Made by a program: the position numbers and the translations under genes
Part shown: positions 4,531-7,238 of the stretch, piece after piece
Numbering within the stretch: position 1 is the first letter of the stretch
How the letters are laid out: each line of letters opens with the position of its first letter
The notes under the pieces: generated by a model
Database searches by the model: none
What the model was told of the DNA's origin: nothing
What the model saw: only the letters and a program-made list of their open reading frames with translations
Assembly (NCBI GenBank): GCA_035693785.1
Contig: DASSFZ010000063.1
Coordinates: forward strand, 1-7,238
Reading direction: 5' to 3'
Source: DASSFZ01 sp035693785
GTDB lineage: Bacteria; Chloroflexota; Anaerolineae; Fen-1058
DNA: 7,238 nucleotides

Positions 4531-6843
4531 ATGACACGACGCATCAACCCTTTCGTGTACGGGCGCTACGCGCCGCTCAGCCACTTCGTCGGTCGCCGCG
4601 CCGAAATCGACGCATGCTACAACGCGCTGGTCGGCCCGGTGTGCGGCAGCGTCGCCATCAGCGGCGAGCCGCGCATGGGCAAGACGTCGCTGCTGCGCGC
4701 CGTCGCCGACGTCGGATCGAGCGAGGGCTGGGCGCGGCCCGGCACGCGCACGGTCTTCGTCTACGTGGACTGCCAGTCGATCAGCCGCTTCACACCGACC
4801 CGTTTCTGGCAGCGCGTGCTGATGCTCCTCGGGCGCGTCCTGGGCGACCCCGCCGGGCGGGGCGCAAGCAGCGCGCAGACCGCGCCCGACCCTTCGCCAG
4901 ACTCAGGGCAGGCTGTGCTCTCCGTGACGGAAGCACTCCTCGCGCAGGAGCGCGTCGACGCGACCGAATTCGAATCGATCCTGCACGCGCTGCGCGGACA
5001 GCACATCGTGCTGGCCTTGCTGCTAGATGAGTTCGAATGGGTCGTCAAGCGCGACGTGAAGAACCTGCCGGTGACGCGCAATTTCCTGTCCAGCCTGCGC
5101 GCGCTCATAAACCACGCCCCGGACACGCTCTCGCTGATCATCGCCTCTCAGCAGCCGCTCAACGTGCTGTGCCGGGGCATCACCAACGGCGAAGGTTCGC
5201 CGTTCTACAATAACTTCGTCTTTCGACGCCTGCATCCGCTCGACGCGTCAGAGGTGAACGAGCTGATCGAACGCCGGCTCGCCGGCTCGGGCGTGCAGTT
5301 TGCGCCGCAGGACCGGCAATACGTCGCGCAGGTGGCCGGCACGCACCCGTTCCTGGTGCAGCTCGCCTGCGCTCTGATTTTCGACGTGCGCAGCCGGGGC
5401 GCGCCGATCGAATACGACGTGATCGGCTCGCGCTTCGAGGAGGAAGCACGCCATCACTTCGCCCAGATCTGGGAAATCTCGTCGCCGGAGGAGCGCACCG
5501 TCCTGCTGTTGGTCGCGTGGCGCTGGTGGGCGCGTCGGCTGGGCACCGCCGAGCCGGCCGACGACCGCGTCTACTGGGCGCTGCTGCGGCGCTACGAGCG
5601 CGACGTGATTTCCGTCGTCGAGCGCGGGCTGGCGACGAACGCGGAAGACGATCCACGCCCAATCTCGTCGGTGTTCGCCTGGTGGATCGTCAACGCGGTG
5701 CGCACGGGGGACACGGTCGTCGCCCCGCCCGACCTGGCGGCCGTGCCCGACGACGAGGCCAGCCACATCTCGCAGGTCATTCAGCAGGTGCGCGATACCG
5801 GCAGCCAGATCATCCGCAGCATGTCGGTCGCGCCGCTGTCCGGTTGGCGGGCGCCGCTTCGGCCCGCTGAGCGAGAGCACCCGGCGCTGCCCCCCGCAGA
5901 CGGCGGGCGACCCCCGCAGACAGCGGGCGAGGGCGGGTGGCAGGCTGCCGCGCCCGGCCCCACCCCGCTGGGCGGGGCGCAAGCAGCCGTCGATAACCAG
6001 CGCCAGGAGCGCATCGGTCGCTACGAAGTCGCCGGCCTGCTGGGCGAGGGCGGCATGGGCGCTGTCCACAAGGCGTTCGATCCGTCCATGAGCCGATACG
6101 TCGCGATCAAGGTCGTGCGCACCGACGCGCTCGGCAGCGCCGCCGACATGCTGCGCATCCAGCAAGAAGCGCAGTTGGCCGGCCAGTTGTCGCACCCCAA
6201 CATCGTCACGCTGTACGACGTGATGTACGAGCCGGGGCGCGCTTACATCATCATGGAGTATCTCGAGGGGCGCACGCTGGCGCAGCTCCTGCGCGGGGAC
6301 ACGCTGCTGCCGGCCGACCTCGCCATTTCGTTCGTCGAGCAGATCGCCGACGGGCTAGACTTCGCGCACCACCACGGCATCATCCATCGTGACTTGAAGC
6401 CGTCCAACATCATCGTCCTCGAAGACAACCGCGTGAAGATCACCGACTTCGGCCTGGCCAAGCTGGTGCACGGAGCCTCGCTGACGCGGCCCGGCCATCT
6501 CATCGGCACGCCCAACTACATGTCGCCCGAGCAGGCGCTGGGCGAGCCCGTGTCGCCGCAGTCCGACCAGTTCTCGCTGGCGATCGCCGCGTATCGCATG
6601 TTCACGGGACGCCTGCCGTTTGGCGGCGACGCGTTCCACGCGGTGATGCAGCAGATCGTCGAGGCCGATCCGCGCCCCATCGCGCCGGACGAGCTGCCCG
6701 AGGCGGCTGCATTGTCCGGCATTCTGTTCAAAGCGATGTCGAAGCGCCCGCAGGATCGATACGCCACGTGCCGGGAGCTGGCCGTCGCGCTTCGGCTGTG
6801 GCTGGAGCTGGCGATGGCCGGCGAGAAGACGCCGATCGTGTGA
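4531..6843 (+). CDS. AAA/STAND-type ATPase fused to a Hanks-type Ser/Thr protein kinase
   Basis: This 770-residue soluble protein should phosphorylate Ser/Thr on unknown targets under control of an ATPase domain. The ATPase (about 6-330) has NPF and FVGRRAE boxes, Walker A G45-EPRMG-K51-T52, Walker B LALLLDEFEW at 161-170 (D166, E167), a SLIIASQQP sensor-like strand at 201-209, and HPFLVQL at 272-278. A helical region runs to about 430, then a Pro/Gly/Ala linker (about 436-493). The kinase (about 496-755) is complete: glycine loop GEGGMGAV at 505-512, VAIK with K527, alpha-C E546, HRDLKPSN with catalytic D621 and N626, DFG at 639-641, a GTPNYMSPEQ activation segment at 659-668 with T652 and T660 as possible autophosphorylation sites, D679 and R743. 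It therefore should be active. No membrane helix, PASTA or other extracellular domain is visible, so it may rely on the membrane-anchored partner encoded upstream. The ATPase is paralogous to that partner's. Confidence 0.92.
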   Translation: MTRRINPFVYGRYAPLSHFVGRRAEIDACYNALVGPVCGSVAISGEPRMGKTSLLRAVADVGSSEGWARPGTRTVFVYVDCQSISRFTPTRFWQRVLMLLGRVLGDPAGRGASSAQTAPDPSPDSGQAVLSVTEALLAQERVDATEFESILHALRGQHIVLALLLDEFEWVVKRDVKNLPVTRNFLSSLRALINHAPDTLSLIIASQQPLNVLCRGITNGEGSPFYNNFVFRRLHPLDASEVNELIERRLAGSGVQFAPQDRQYVAQVAGTHPFLVQLACALIFDVRSRGAPIEYDVIGSRFEEEARHHFAQIWEISSPEERTVLLLVAWRWWARRLGTAEPADDRVYWALLRRYERDVISVVERGLATNAEDDPRPISSVFAWWIVNAVRTGDTVVAPPDLAAVPDDEASHISQVIQQVRDTGSQIIRSMSVAPLSGWRAPLRPAEREHPALPPADGGRPPQTAGEGGWQAAAPGPTPLGGAQAAVDNQRQERIGRYEVAGLLGEGGMGAVHKAFDPSMSRYVAIKVVRTDALGSAADMLRIQQEAQLAGQLSHPNIVTLYDVMYEPGRAYIIMEYLEGRTLAQLLRGDTLLPADLAISFVEQIADGLDFAHHHGIIHRDLKPSNIIVLEDNRVKITDFGLAKLVHGASLTRPGHLIGTPNYMSPEQALGEPVSPQSDQFSLAIAAYRMFTGRLPFGGDAFHAVMQQIVEADPRPIAPDELPEAAALSGILFKAMSKRPQDRYATCRELAVALRLWLELAMAGEKTPIV
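4848..4872. repeat. 25-bp palindrome-containing repeat, copy 1
   Basis: It begins CCCCGCCGGGCGGGG and ends CGCAAGCAGC. The first part is a near-perfect palindrome (CCCCGCC and GGCGGGG around one base). It matches 5963-5987 at 24 of 25 positions. Here it lies inside the ATPase domain and is read as DPAGRGASS, in a probable surface loop at residues 106-114. Confidence 0.75.
4890..4914. repeat. Degenerate CTTCG...CTCAGG-CAGGC repeat inside the kinase gene
   Basis: CCCTTCGCCAGACTCAGGG followed by CAGGCT resembles a dispersed repeat that I recall from many Chloroflexota-type genomes and metagenome bins (CTTCGACAAGCTCAGG-CAGGC). It encodes DPSPDSGQA at residues 120-128, the same loop that carries the 25-bp repeat at 4848-4872. 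A shortened relative lies at 4460-4477 upstream of the gene. Confidence 0.5.
5891..5930. repeat. 20-bp tandem repeat (two units) in the interdomain linker
   Basis: Units 5891-5910 and 5911-5930 both begin CCCCCGCAGAC and end GCGGGCGA, and differ at one of 20 positions. Each can form a small CCCGC/GCGGG hairpin. The 20-bp period is not a multiple of three, so the second unit is read in another frame. The segment 4874-4891 in the same gene resembles part of this unit (15 of 18 positions by eye). Confidence 0.75.
5931..5955. repeat. Nested hairpin in the interdomain linker
   Basis: GGCAG-G-CTGCC at 5939-5949 is enclosed by GGGCG at 5931-5935 and CGCCC at 5951-5955. It directly follows the tandem repeat and lies just before the second copy of the 25-bp repeat, so most of this linker is palindromic DNA. 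Confidence 0.5.
5963..5987. repeat. 25-bp palindrome-containing repeat, copy 2
   Basis: It is identical to 4848-4872 except for one C-to-T change at position 7. Here it is read as PLGGAQAA in the linker directly before the kinase domain. This is a different reading frame from the first copy, which shows that the similarity lies in the DNA and not in a protein motif. Confidence 0.75.
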
Positions 6844-6877
6844 ACTGGGTGCGAACTCGGCTCAAGCCGCCAGTTCA
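6841..6877. terminator. Hairpin covering both stop codons of the convergent genes, possible bidirectional terminator
   Basis: TGAACTGG at 6841-6848 pairs with CCAGTTCA at 6870-6877. Inside it, CGGC-TCAA-GCCG at 6858-6869 forms a tight tetraloop stem that stacks directly on the outer stem on its 3' side, leaving nine bases (6849-6857) bulged on the 5' side. The TGA of the kinase gene is the first three bases. The last five codons and stop of the minus-strand gene are also within it. No T-run follows on either strand, so simple intrinsic termination is not assured. Confidence 0.5.
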
Positions 6878-7238
6878 TCGGGGAGACCGAAACGCGCGAG
6901 GAGCGTGGGAGTGCCAAAGTGAGTGATGCTGGCGACCCGGTCGCCGTCAATCGCCACCACGATGATTCCGAAGGCGGCATAGGCTCCGGATGGGCCGCGC
7001 AGATAGACCCCGAAACCGGGTTGTCCGTTGGCGCGGGTCGGCGTCAGGCGCCAGCGGCCAGCGCCAGACCCCGGAAAGACGATACTGCCGAAGATCATCG
7101 ATTGCAGGAAGGCGCGGATCGCATCACGCCCGTGATACCACGACGGCGAGGGCGGCATGTTCAGTACTGCATCCTCTTTGAGCAGCGCCGTCAGTCCCGC
7201 CACGTCGGCGCTCTCCCAGGCGCTCACGTAACGATCCA
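6862..7238 (-). CDS. C-terminal part of a probable ECF sigma factor (SigX5-like) with NTF2/SnoaL domain
   Basis: The frame is open to the right edge and reads DRYVSAWESADVAGL at its upstream end, so the GTG at 7227 is probably internal and the gene continues outside the window. The visible 124 residues form an NTF2/SnoaL-like fold. Motifs include ALLKEDAVLNMPPSPSWYHG, then GRWRLTPTRANGQPGFGVY, VAIDGDRVASITHF and a terminal RFGLPDEL. I recognise this pattern from the C-terminal extension of a sigma-70 subfamily (TIGR02960, SigX5-like), where such a domain tunes activity. The promoter-recognition regions sigma-2 and sigma-4 would lie beyond the edge and cannot be checked. The alternative is a stand-alone SnoaL-like protein, less likely because the frame runs on upstream with the usual sigma-factor lead-in. 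It faces the kinase gene, so the two are not in one operon. Confidence 0.75.
   Translation of the reverse strand, partial: DRYVSAWESADVAGLTALLKEDAVLNMPPSPSWYHGRDAIRAFLQSMIFGSIVFPGSGAGRWRLTPTRANGQPGFGVYLRGPSGAYAAFGIIVVAIDGDRVASITHFGTPTLLARFGLPDELAA

Noticed and set aside
5891..5930. Short tandem units as a CRISPR array
   Set aside because: There are two directly abutting 20-bp units without spacers, inside a coding sequence, and no cas gene is present.
5248..6195. Long minus-strand open frame (315 codons) opposite the ATPase-kinase gene
   Set aside because: It is antisense to strongly supported coding sequence with clear kinase and ATPase motifs. Its translation is rich in Arg, Ala and His with no recognisable domain, as expected for a GC-rich shadow frame.

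Overview
The window is high-GC bacterial DNA with dense coding, long C/G-ending codons, and short GC-rich palindromic repeats that sit inside reading frames as well as between them. The gene content (a TPR-bearing AAA/STAND-type ATPase, an ATPase fused to a Hanks-type kinase, a SigX5-like ECF sigma factor) together with this kind of repeat suggests a filamentous or otherwise complex bacterium, most likely Chloroflexota. That assignment is an inference from style and family content; no marker gene is present.

Layout, left to right. (1) 2-580, plus strand: the 3' part of an alpha/beta-hydrolase gene that enters from the left edge. (2) About 622-876, plus strand: a short remnant that looks like only the C-terminal end of a SAM-dependent methyltransferase, without a normal start. 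(3) 877-1132: a non-coding, locally AT-richer stretch holding two promoter-like signals and a small palindrome. (4) 1133-4411: a 1092-residue protein with an N-terminal ATPase, a winged-helix-like segment, a long TPR-like superhelix built from an internal duplication of period 204 residues, and a single C-terminal membrane helix. (5) 4412-4530: a gap filled largely with repeat-like DNA. (6) 4531-6843: a 770-residue protein with a paralogous N-terminal ATPase joined to a complete Ser/Thr protein kinase by a linker made largely of repeat DNA. (7) 6862-7238, minus strand: the C-terminal NTF2/SnoaL-like part of a probable ECF sigma factor, convergent with the kinase gene and separated from it by 18 bp. 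A hairpin covers both stop codons.

The centre of interest is the pair 1133-4411 and 4531-6843. Both proteins begin with the same type of ATPase (NP-Y/F start, GR-D/E box, GKTSLL P-loop, DEF Walker B, HP-Y/F-L motif). They then diverge into a membrane-anchored TPR scaffold and a soluble kinase. The simplest model is a two-protein signalling module. The TPR protein would sense or scaffold at the membrane, the ATPase domains would co-assemble, and the kinase would be the output. A role in defence or stress signalling is possible but nothing in the window proves it. The second layer of interest is palindromic repeats that have been absorbed into the proteins, in one case with the same 25-bp element read in two different frames of one gene.
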